Source of the DNA: Acinetobacter sp.
Lineage (GTDB): Bacteria; Pseudomonadota; Gammaproteobacteria; Pseudomonadales; Moraxellaceae
Direction: 5' to 3'
NCBI GenBank assembly: GCA_008017255.1
Contig: SSHD01000086.1
Span: 1-6,711, forward strand
DNA: 6,711 nt
The notes under the pieces are model-generated. The model was not told the origin of the DNA. It searched no databases and was given only the letters and a program-made list of their open reading frames with translations. The translations under genes were made by a program, and so were the position numbers. Shown here in pieces: positions 1 to 5,169 of the stretch (position 1 is its first letter; each line of letters starts with the position of its first letter).

Positions 1-1020
1 GCATTATTATGTAGCTTATTGATCATTTCAGCAGTCACGCTGAGTGTATTGTATTGGTTATATCCTCAAGATCAGCAGTCACGGTTCAAATCAACTGCTC
101 AATCCAGCGGCACCTCCAATTCAGCAGAACATTCTGAAAATTTAGGGCAGGCACAAGCACTTGATGCAACATTCAACAGCACAAGCCAGCTCGATACTGA
201 AATCAACTGCAAACTACAGTTTAATGCATCACAAAAATTAGTGGTGAATGAGCTGACCCGAAACTGCTTTGAATATTTCATTTCCCAATATGGCGAACGG
301 AATATTGATGAAATCCGTCAGAGTTTTCAGCGCTATATTGCCAAGGGTTTTCAGGCATCGGAGCAGCAGCAGATTTTAGCCTTGTGGTCACGCTATGTAG
401 ATTATCGCAAAGAGCTGAGTAAGTTACAGGTGCAACAGCCTGCTCAGGAAAGCTATCAATATTTCCAGACTGTTTTTAATGCCATGCATGATTTAAAACA
501 ACGTTTCTTTTCAAAGCCTGAAATAGAAGGCTTATTTGGCACTGAGGATATTTATCAGCAATATACGCTCGACCGTATGCAAATTTTAGAAAATAATGCA
601 CTGGATGCTGGAGCAAAAGCGAAACAATTACAACAACGCTTTGAACAACTTCCTCAGGATTGGCAAGACAATCTTAAGGAGTTATCCAAACTTGATGATT
701 TGCACTCCTTAACTGCACAAATCAAGGCCAGAAATGGTTCAGCGCAGGAACTTCGGGATATGCGGGTCAATCTGGTTGGAGAGGCAGCCACCCAACGTTT
801 AGAGCAGCTTGATCAACAACGTTCTGACTGGAAGCAACGCGTACAATCCTATCTGGATGAACGTAAAACCATTATGGACAGCAACATGAGCACTTCAGCC
901 AAGGATCAAGCCATTCAACAGCTCAAACAACAACAGTTCCAGTCTCCACAGGAACAGCAACGTCTACAAACATTTGAAACGGTTCATGACCAAGGAGGCA
1001 CCTTACCTTTTAGCAACTAG
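1..1020 (+). CDS. lifO: Lipase-specific foldase (lipase chaperone) LifO/LipB, 5' end cut by window
   Basis: This is a steric chaperone, anchored in the inner membrane, that folds the partner lipase in the periplasm before type II secretion. The frame is open from base 1 (A-L-L-C-S-L-L-I-I-S-A-V), so the gene starts upstream. The TTG at 19 lies inside the membrane anchor and is not a convincing start. The visible 339 residues begin with a hydrophobic segment (about residues 1-21), followed by a Ser/Thr/Gln-rich linker. At nt 259-297 comes RNCFEYFISQYGE, which matches the Lif-family signature RxxFDY(F/C)LSAxGE that is essential for foldase activity. The rest is helical and rich in Gln, Glu, Lys and Arg, as expected for the all-helical domain that wraps around the lipase. 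It sits 105 bp upstream of lipA on the same strand. The family and role are firm; the true start is not visible. Confidence 0.93.
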   Translation, partial: ALLCSLLIISAVTLSVLYWLYPQDQQSRFKSTAQSSGTSNSAEHSENLGQAQALDATFNSTSQLDTEINCKLQFNASQKLVVNELTRNCFEYFISQYGERNIDEIRQSFQRYIAKGFQASEQQQILALWSRYVDYRKELSKLQVQQPAQESYQYFQTVFNAMHDLKQRFFSKPEIEGLFGTEDIYQQYTLDRMQILENNALDAGAKAKQLQQRFEQLPQDWQDNLKELSKLDDLHSLTAQIKARNGSAQELRDMRVNLVGEAATQRLEQLDQQRSDWKQRVQSYLDERKTIMDSNMSTSAKDQAIQQLKQQQFQSPQEQQRLQTFETVHDQGGTLPFSN

Positions 1021-1111
1021 GAACACGTAATACAAGACATTGAAATAATGCGATTTAGCAAGGATGCAATGTCAGTTCGCAAGAACATCAAGACCCTGAT
1101 GTAAACAAAAA

Positions 1112-1119
1112 TCGAGAGA
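1112..1119 (+). promoter_or_regulatory. Purine-rich ribosome binding site of lipA
   Basis: A GAGAGAA stretch lies about 6-7 nt before the lipA ATG at 1126. It is only a partial match to AGGAGG, but no better start codon is nearby and the ATG opens a classical signal peptide. Confidence 0.45.
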
Positions 1120-1125
1120 AATATC

Positions 1126-2097
1126 ATGCAAAAACTAATCCGCTGTCTTGCACTATCTATGATAGCAATGAGCGTATCAACAAGTTACGCATCAAACGCA
1201 ACACAAGTTACAGGTACGGCCTCCTCTACTTATGCAAAAACCAAATATCCGATGGTCTTTGTACATGGTGTCGCAGGTTTTTCACGTGTAGGAAGTGATC
1301 CTCTAGGAGTTGATTACTGGCATCAAATCCTACCTGACCTTGCTCGTAATGGTGCAAATGTCTGGGCGACACGACTTTCACCTTTTAACTCAAATGAAAT
1401 TCGTGGTGAACAACTCGCGCAACAAGTTGAAGAAATTATTGCGATCACTGGACAACCTAAAGTTAATTTAATTGGTCATAGCCAAGGCGGTCCAACGATC
1501 CGTTACGTGGCTGGCATTATGCCAAGTAAAGTTGCCTCATTAACCAGTGTAAGCGGAACCCATAAAGGCTCACCCGTTGCCAGTTTGATTATGAATGTAG
1601 ATGGCACGGGATTAGGTACTGCTGGCGCGGCTGTTGTCAACTTTTTCTCTGGTGCAATCACCTGGGCACAAGGACTTGATGCTAAAAGCTATCCACATAA
1701 CGCGATGGCGGCAGGACGCAGCATCTCGGTTGAGGGCTCAACGGCATTTAACACTCGATTCCCAATGGGCGTACCAACCACAACCTGTGGTGAGGGCACT
1801 TATCAGGATAAAGGCATTTATATGTATTCATTCTCTGGCACACAGGCGCTGACCAACATCCTTGATCCACTTGATCCCTTGTTTGCAGGAACGAGCCTGA
1901 TTGTTGACATCAAGGGTGACAATGATGGTATGGTCAGCCGTTGCAGTGCCAAGTTTGGTAAGACGGTGCGGGACAACCTACCTTGGAACCATGCTGATGA
2001 AGTCAATCAGGTGCTGGGCTTGAAATCAATTTTTGCACCTGACCCAGTGGATATTTACCGTCAACATGCCAACCGCCTGAAATTGCAGGGACTATAA
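1126..2097 (+). CDS. lipA: Secreted triacylglycerol lipase LipA (Pseudomonas lipase family I)
   Basis: An extracellular alpha/beta-hydrolase of 323 residues that cleaves triacylglycerols. Residues 1-22 are a Sec signal peptide: K3 and R6, a hydrophobic core, then T-S-Y-A before the likely cleavage. The mature enzyme begins with a short Ser/Thr-rich stretch and then S34-T-Y-A-K-T-K-Y-P, which aligns from memory with the start of mature P. aeruginosa LipA. The nucleophile is S119 in GHSQG (117-121). D267 in the N-D-G motif and H289 in N-H-A-D complete the triad. C221 and C273 match the family disulfide, and D247, D291, Q295 and L299 match the calcium site, all at a near-constant offset from the P. 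aeruginosa enzyme. The oxyanion position after H47-G48 is V49 where that enzyme has Met. The C-terminal Y-R-Q-H-A-N-R-L-K is typical. Folding should depend on the upstream foldase and export on type II secretion. The gene is complete and intact. Confidence 0.95.
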   Translation: MQKLIRCLALSMIAMSVSTSYASNATQVTGTASSTYAKTKYPMVFVHGVAGFSRVGSDPLGVDYWHQILPDLARNGANVWATRLSPFNSNEIRGEQLAQQVEEIIAITGQPKVNLIGHSQGGPTIRYVAGIMPSKVASLTSVSGTHKGSPVASLIMNVDGTGLGTAGAAVVNFFSGAITWAQGLDAKSYPHNAMAAGRSISVEGSTAFNTRFPMGVPTTTCGEGTYQDKGIYMYSFSGTQALTNILDPLDPLFAGTSLIVDIKGDNDGMVSRCSAKFGKTVRDNLPWNHADEVNQVLGLKSIFAPDPVDIYRQHANRLKLQGL

Positions 2098-2107
2098 AAC
2101 AGGTATA

Positions 2108-2135
2108 AAAAAATGCGCCGATTGGCGCATTTTTT
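2108..2135. terminator. Bidirectional intrinsic terminator between lipA and rplS
   Basis: A perfect 12-bp inverted repeat pairs AAAAAATGCGCC (2108-2119) with GGCGCATTTTTT (2124-2135) around the tetraloop GATT. The GC core is flanked by A and T runs on both sides, so it can end transcription from either strand. It lies 10 nt after the lipA stop and 19 nt after the rplS stop, between convergent genes. Confidence 0.92.
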
Positions 2136-2154
2136 ACTCGTATAAAACTTAAAA

Positions 2155-2529
2155 TTAAGCTTTAGTTTTACGAGCTGGTAATTTTTCACGAATACGTGCA
2201 GCTTTACCAGACAATTCACGAAGGTAGTAAAGTTTCGCACGGCGAACATCACCACGACGTTTCACTTCAATTTTCGCAACGACTGGTGAGTGAGTTTGGA
2301 ATACACGCTCAACACCCACACCGCTTGAAATTTTACGTACTGTAAATGCAGAGTTTAAACCACGGTTTTTCTTCGCAATTACAACACCTTCAAAGGCCTG
2401 TAAACGTTCACGATCACCCTCTTTTACTTTCACCTGAACGATAACAGTATCGCCTGGTGCAAAAGCTGGAATATCGGATTTTAACTGTGCATTTTCAACT
2501 GCTTGAACTAAAGGATGTTTACCACTCAT
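2155..2529 (-). CDS. rplS: 50S ribosomal protein L19
   Basis: L19 binds 23S rRNA at the interface between the 30S and 50S subunits. The protein has 124 residues, close to the usual 115-125. Signature blocks are F46-E-G-V-V-I, the R56-G...F62[15 protein letters not shown] run, H80-S-P, and the basic R91[13 protein letters not shown] block near the C-terminus. The ATG at 2529 has GGAG (2537-2540) 7 nt upstream, which fixes the start. It is the last gene of the rpsP-rimM-trmD-rplS operon and is separated from trmD by an unusually long structured spacer of 180 nt. It is followed by the shared terminator at 2108-2135. Confidence 0.97.
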   Translation of the reverse strand: MSGKHPLVQAVENAQLKSDIPAFAPGDTVIVQVKVKEGDRERLQAFEGVVIAKKNRGLNSAFTVRKISSGVGVERVFQTHSPVVAKIEVKRRGDVRRAKLYYLRELSGKAARIREKLPARKTKA

Positions 2530-2709
2530 GTGGAATCTCCAATATGCGGGTCAGAAGAGGTCTGAATACCGCTGGGGATAGAGGCTAAAACGCATATCGA
2601 CCCGTTTCACTTTCCCTTTTCGACAGATGCCAAAAAGAGCCTAATTTATACTTAAAAACTTTAAGTATTTACTCGAAGCAACGCTTCTCATTCTGTATGG
2701 AGCAAATTT
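2530..2709 (-). promoter_or_regulatory. Structured 180-nt spacer/leader upstream of rplS
   Basis: I see no gene in this spacer but several inverted repeats. In transcript order they are: GAAGC-GTT-GCTTC (2687-2675); a 9-bp A/T-rich hairpin, ATACTTAAA (2648-2656) with TTTAAGTAT (2660-2668), loop 3 nt; and TCAGA (2551-2555) with TCTGA (2561-2565). There is also a long-range pair of complementary blocks, ATATGCG (2542-2548) with CGCATAT (2591-2597), which competes with GGGTC (2548-2552) pairing to GACCC (2599-2603). The complementarity is seen directly. A role as an L19 leader, attenuator or processing site is inference. A separate rplS promoter could also lie here, but I found no convincing -35/-10 pair. 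Confidence 0.45.
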
Positions 2710-3450
2710 TTAATCTTTACTCGTTTTCAGCCATTTTTTTTGCTGCTTACTTAACTCAACCTTTTCCAGCAACTCTGGACGGCGCTGTAAAGTTCGAGCA
2801 TAACGCTGCAAAAAACGCCATTTTTCAATATTGGCATGATGCCCCGACTTTAACACATCAGGCACCGCCAAGCCCTCAAAATGGTCTGGCTTGGTATATT
2901 GTGGACAGTCCAATAAACCATCCACAAAAGAATCTTGTAGGGCAGACTGTTCATCTGACATGACATTCGGTAAGCGCCGAATAATACTATCGAGTAGAAC
3001 CATCGCAGGCAATTCGCCACCCGACAGCACGTAATCCCCAATCGACCATTCCTGATCGACATAATGCTGGATTAAACGCTCATCGACACCCTCATAACGC
3101 CCACACAATACAATCAAACCATCGTAATCGACAAAGTGCTGTACTGCTTGTTCGTTTAAGGTTTGCCCTTGTGGCGACATATACACCACAGGCGCGCGAA
3201 CACAGCCGGCTTGCTGCGCCAATTGTTTGGCATACTTAATGGCTTGCGCCAAAGGCTCAGCCATCATCACCATACCGGGACCACCACCAAATGGACGTTC
3301 ATCCACTCGTTTGTAGTTACCCTCGGCAAAGTCACGTGGGTTGATGCAAGTGACTTGCACCACGCTACGCTTTGCCGCTCGTCCACTAATTCCGTATGCG
3401 GTTATCGCCTCGAACATTTCAGGAAACAGCGTAATGACTGCAAAAAACAT
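2710..3450 (-). CDS. trmD: tRNA (guanine-N1-)-methyltransferase TrmD
   Basis: TrmD uses S-adenosylmethionine to methylate N1 of G37 next to the anticodon of tRNAs reading CNN codons, which prevents +1 frameshifting. It is an essential cytoplasmic SPOUT enzyme. The protein has 246 residues against about 255 in E. coli. Seen in order: N-terminal LFPEMF (8-13), the RPFGGGPGM loop (52-60), the cofactor-binding knot with L115[10 protein letters not shown] and W135[13 protein letters not shown], and the C-terminal tRNA domain with the D-G-L-L-D-C-P-x-Y-T block. D173 and R158 correspond to the E. coli catalytic D169 and R154 at a constant offset of four. The ATG at 3450 is preceded by AGGAGT (about 3458-3463). 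A 92-nt spacer separates it from rimM and is largely a palindromic repeat. Confidence 0.97.
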   Translation of the reverse strand: MFFAVITLFPEMFEAITAYGISGRAAKRSVVQVTCINPRDFAEGNYKRVDERPFGGGPGMVMMAEPLAQAIKYAKQLAQQAGCVRAPVVYMSPQGQTLNEQAVQHFVDYDGLIVLCGRYEGVDERLIQHYVDQEWSIGDYVLSGGELPAMVLLDSIIRRLPNVMSDEQSALQDSFVDGLLDCPQYTKPDHFEGLAVPDVLKSGHHANIEKWRFLQRYARTLQRRPELLEKVELSKQQKKWLKTSKD

Positions 3451-3473
3451 CGCAGATACTCCTATTTCCTAAA

Positions 3474-3542
3474 ATCACCCCTAGCCCCTCCTCTTGAAAA
3501 AAGAGGAGAATCCCCCTTTGATCAAAGGGGGATTTAGGGGAT
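3474..3542. repeat. REP-like nested palindromic element in the rimM-trmD spacer
   Basis: The 69-bp element begins one base after the rimM stop (transcript direction) and contains three nested stems. The inner arms are a perfect 26-bp palindrome at 3509-3534 centred on TGATCA, and CTCCTCTT (3488-3495) paired with AAGAGGAG (3501-3508) around a 5-nt loop. The outer arms, CCCCTA near 3478-3483 and TAGGGG at 3535-3540, close the structure as a three-way junction. The pattern CCCCTNN...CCCCCTTTG resembles dispersed intergenic palindromes that I recall from Acinetobacter and other bacteria. Dispersal in this genome is inferred, as the window holds only one copy. Confidence 0.75.
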
Positions 3543-4091
3543 TCAATAATCTACGCCCCAATTGACGTAAATGCGACCCGCTTCAAGATCAACTCGCTGC
3601 ACCACATCTTTATGCCAAGGAATCATGCGTTCCTCTGCATCTACGCTGTCTACAGTGGCTTTCACCACCATCACATCGTTAGCACCAGTTTCAAACAGCT
3701 CAAAAATTTGCCCGAGATTGACTTCTTGCTCTTCAGCATTCAAACCCAATACGGTTAAACCTTTCAAATCCGACCAGTAATACTCGTCGACATCTGCTTT
3801 CGGCAGTTGCGATTTGGCGATCCAAATGGTTGCGCCAACCAAGTTGTCTGCAGCGGTGCGATCATCCACACCTTTTAATGCAACAACCAAGCCTTTGCCA
3901 TGTGGTTTCCAACGTTTTACATCTATGCTTTGCCAGCCTGCATTGGTTTCGATATACCACGGCAGGTAGTCAAACATATTCGTCATGGGTTCGGTATTGG
4001 AATACACCCAAAGCCAGCCATTTAAGCCATAGGCCGAACGTAACTGTCCAATCTGAAGTCGATCTTCTGGTACGTTCGTGCTAATTGCCAT
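3543..4091 (-). CDS. rimM: Ribosome maturation factor RimM
   Basis: RimM is a 30S assembly factor that binds S19 and helps mature the 3' head domain of 16S rRNA. The protein has 182 residues, in the normal range. The N-terminal domain starts with IGQLRSAYGLNGWLWV (14-29), matching the family G-x-I-x-x-x-x-G-L-x-G pattern. D102-E-Y-Y-W-S-D-L-K-G-L-T-V opens the C-terminal PRC-barrel. G136-A-N-D-V-M-V-V and the E154-R-M-I-P-W block with a final V-D-L-E...V-N-W complete the barrel. The ATG at 4091 lies 20 nt after the rpsP stop. The only Shine-Dalgarno-like bases are AGG about 8 nt upstream, so translation may rely on coupling to rpsP. The stop is TGA. Confidence 0.95.
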   Translation of the reverse strand: MAISTNVPEDRLQIGQLRSAYGLNGWLWVYSNTEPMTNMFDYLPWYIETNAGWQSIDVKRWKPHGKGLVVALKGVDDRTAADNLVGATIWIAKSQLPKADVDEYYWSDLKGLTVLGLNAEEQEVNLGQIFELFETGANDVMVVKATVDSVDAEERMIPWHKDVVQRVDLEAGRIYVNWGVDY

Positions 4092-4111
4092 GAGTGATGC
4101 CTATACTAAAC

Positions 4112-4363
4112 TTATGCAGTTGCTTTTTGAGCTTGTTTAGCCAAAGCCGCAACACGCTCAGAAGGTTGAGCACCTTGAGCAACCCAGTGTGTAAAACGTT
4201 CAGTATCTAAACGAACTTTTTCCGCTTGACCTTGTGCAGTTGGGTTAAAGAAACCAATACGTTCGATAAAACGACCATCACGTGCATTGCGGCTATCAGT
4301 CACAATAATTTGATAGAAAGGACGTTTTTTTGCACCACCGCGCGCTAAACGAATTACAACCAT
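4112..4363 (-). CDS. rpsP: 30S ribosomal protein S16
   Basis: S16 is needed for 30S assembly and contacts 16S rRNA in the body of the subunit. From the ATG at 4363 the protein has 83 residues, the usual family length. It starts [17 protein letters not shown] and continues with V21[20 protein letters not shown], the family signature. A TTG three codons upstream (4372) is in frame, but it directly abuts the AAGG ribosome binding site (4373-4376). The ATG, with 9 nt spacing, is therefore the better start. This is the first gene of the rpsP-rimM-trmD-rplS operon. Confidence 0.96.
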   Translation of the reverse strand: MVVIRLARGGAKKRPFYQIIVTDSRNARDGRFIERIGFFNPTAQGQAEKVRLDTERFTHWVAQGAQPSERVAALAKQAQKATA

Positions 4364-4440
4364 GATATACAACCTTATAATTTTTACGGATTATCCCTGC
4401 GCCGACCATCGGCAACACTTCAAACCCCTTTCATAGAGGG
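4364..4440 (-). promoter_or_regulatory. 5' leader of the rpsP operon
   Basis: About 75 nt lie between the proposed transcription start and the rpsP ATG. They hold a small hairpin, GCCGA (4401-4405) with TCGGC (4409-4413) around a 3-nt loop, and the short inverted repeat GGATTATCC (4388-4396). The AAGG ribosome binding site is at 4373-4376. I see no recognised riboswitch. Confidence 0.4.
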
Positions 4441-4444
4441 CGGT

Positions 4445-4473
4445 ATTTTACGTTATATTCACGGCGAATGAAA
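4445..4473 (-). promoter_or_regulatory. Putative sigma-70 promoter of the rpsP-rimM-trmD-rplS operon
   Basis: On the minus strand a good -10, TAAAAT (4450-4445), follows a weak -35, TTTCAT (4473-4468), with a 17-bp spacer. Downstream of the -10 is a GC-rich discriminator (ACCGCCC), as in stringently controlled rRNA and r-protein promoters. Upstream of the -35 is an A/T-rich stretch (about 4475-4490) that could act as an UP element. The -10 and discriminator are fairly convincing; the -35 is poor. Confidence 0.55.
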
Positions 4474-4487
4474 GCCTAAATTTTGAT

Positions 4488-4496
4488 TTATCCACA
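4488..4496 (+). promoter_or_regulatory. Perfect DnaA-box 9-mer upstream of the rpsP promoter
   Basis: TTATCCACA equals the strongest E. coli DnaA-box sequence. It lies in the intergenic region, 14 bp upstream of the proposed rpsP -35. It is a single copy with no second perfect box seen nearby, so this is not an origin. Whether DnaA binds is not shown. Confidence 0.4.
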
Positions 4497-4525
4497 GCGT
4501 TGAATTTATGGTTTTCGTTGCAAAT

Positions 4526-4553
4526 AAAAAGAGCATCATGTGATGCTCTTTTT
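4526..4553 (-). terminator. Intrinsic terminator of the pilY1/pilin operon
   Basis: A perfect 12-bp stem pairs AAAAAGAGCATC (4526-4537) with GATGCTCTTTTT (4542-4553) around a 4-nt loop. It begins 22 nt after the last pilin stop codon. Read on the minus strand it ends in TTTTTATTTG, a proper U-tract. It isolates the pilus operon from the downstream rpsP promoter. Confidence 0.9.
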
Positions 4554-4554
4554 A

Positions 4555-4588
4555 GAATGGTCGGTGAAAGTAGCGTTAACGACCATTC
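4555..4588 (-). repeat. Inverted repeat spanning the stop codon of the last pilin gene
   Basis: GAATGGTCG (4555-4563) and CGACCATTC (4580-4588) are perfect 9-bp inverted repeats with a 16-nt loop that contains the pilin TAA (4578-4576). In the mRNA this hairpin would sit one nucleotide before the terminator stem. Confidence 0.75.
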
Positions 4589-5169
4589 CAAGTGGACGTA
4601 GCACTCAATGCACATGCAGTTGCACCTTCCGCCCAATATTTTTGACCTTGGTCATTCAGACAAATCACACCATTTCCAGCTTGAGTTGTACCAGCTTTTG
4701 GCGTTGCAACCAGTAACCAAGTGCGCACTTTTGCACTTGTACTTGTCAATGCAAGCCCGTCAACATCAGTTAATGCAATATCATATAAAGGCTGAGTTTT
4801 TGGCATTGTGTTTGCACCATATATATTCATGGCAGTACGCCCTGTAAAGGTTTGATTTGCCATTTTATATGTGCTTAAACGATGTGCGATTTGTGTCATT
4901 TCTGATTGCGCATCTGTTCGATTCACGCGAACTTTATACTGCCCATAAGCTGGATATGCGATGGCTGCCAAAATACCAATAATCGCAACCACAATCATCA
5001 GTTCAATCAAGGTAAATCCTGAGACAGGATTATGTCGAGCAACGCTCGACCCTGCCGCAAGACGAGAAGCTGTGCTTTGAGTACAAGAGTTAAACACGCA
5101 AGACGAAAAGCGCTGCTTTGAGTGTATAAGGTTAACCAGAGTACTATATTTAAAGCTCTTTATTACCAT
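4576..5169 (-). CDS. comF: Type IV minor pilin, PilE/ComF-like, with an unusually long leader
   Basis: A prepilin of 197 residues. The PilD cleavage site is G51 | F52[19 protein letters not shown], with the conserved E56 at mature position +5 and a hydrophobic N-terminal helix, leaving a mature pilin of 146 residues. C170 and C186 form the expected C-terminal disulfide loop. The start is firm: the ATG at 5169 is preceded by AGGAGGTGA (5181-5173), a nine-base match to the 16S rRNA tail. The leader is therefore truly about 51 residues, far beyond the usual 6-30, and residues about 12-50 come from repeat DNA (5015-5137). It overlaps the upstream pilin by 7 nt and is last in the operon. By position it corresponds to A. 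baylyi comF, a pilin-like competence factor; that symbol is positional and recalled, not proven. It is likely a minor pilin of the tip complex rather than the major subunit. Confidence 0.88.
   Translation of the reverse strand: MVIKSFKYSTLVNLIHSKQRFSSCVFNSCTQSTASRLAAGSSVARHNPVSGFTLIELMIVVAIIGILAAIAYPAYGQYKVRVNRTDAQSEMTQIAHRLSTYKMANQTFTGRTAMNIYGANTMPKTQPLYDIALTDVDGLALTSTSAKVRTWLLVATPKAGTTQAGNGVICLNDQGQKYWAEGATACALSATSTWNGR
5015..5050. repeat. Two back-to-back 7-bp hairpins inside the pilin leader
   Basis: AATCCTG (5015-5021) pairs with CAGGATT (5025-5031) around AGA. GTCGAGC (5034-5040) pairs with GCTCGAC (5044-5050) around AAC. Both have 7-bp stems and 3-nt loops and are only 2 nt apart. The first covers the codon for the glycine at the prepilin cleavage site. 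Confidence 0.75.
5056..5137. repeat. Two tandem imperfect 41-bp repeats inside the pilin leader
   Basis: Units 5056-5096 and 5097-5137 are directly adjacent and identical at 31 of 41 positions by my hand alignment. Both begin CGCAAGACGA and share TGCTTTGAGT. Each contains a small AAGC-NNN-GCTT hairpin. The period is not a multiple of three, so the two copies are translated in different frames (H-S-K-Q-R-F-S-S-C and [10 protein letters not shown]). What is conserved is therefore the DNA and not the peptide. Confidence 0.75.

Noticed and set aside
19..21. TTG as start of the lipase chaperone
   Set aside because: The frame stays open and hydrophobic to base 1, and the TTG lies within the membrane anchor, so the true start is upstream of the window.
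1040..1070. Possible lipA promoter (TTGAAA with a TGCAAT-like -10)
   Set aside because: The -10 is poor at the expected spacing; the two lip genes are more simply read as one transcript.
1048..1104. 18-codon open frame between the foldase and lipase genes
   Set aside because: It has no ribosome binding site, no recognisable peptide and a length easily expected by chance.
2648..2668. A/T-rich hairpin after trmD as a terminator
   Set aside because: The stem is almost all A-T with no GC core and no U-tract follows; rplS continues the operon downstream.
3488..3508. The CTCCTCTT hairpin as a terminator between rimM and trmD
   Set aside because: Its T-run lies in the loop and stem and not after the stem, so it does not have the form of an intrinsic terminator.
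3163..3537. 124-codon plus-strand frame over trmD and the palindromic element
   Set aside because: It is antisense to conserved trmD sequence, has no family resemblance, and ends in repeat DNA.
4364..4372. Extended S16 start at a TTG three codons upstream of the ATG
   Set aside because: The TTG abuts the AAGG ribosome binding site, leaving no spacing, and the family starts at M-V-V-I-R-L.
4608..4847. 79-codon plus-strand frame over the last pilin
   Set aside because: It is antisense to a well-supported pilin gene and shows no motif or ribosome binding site.
5034..5137. CRISPR array or integron-type attC site
   Set aside because: There are only two adjacent 41-bp units with no spacers between them and no integrase or cas gene; a REP- or MITE-like repeat fits better.
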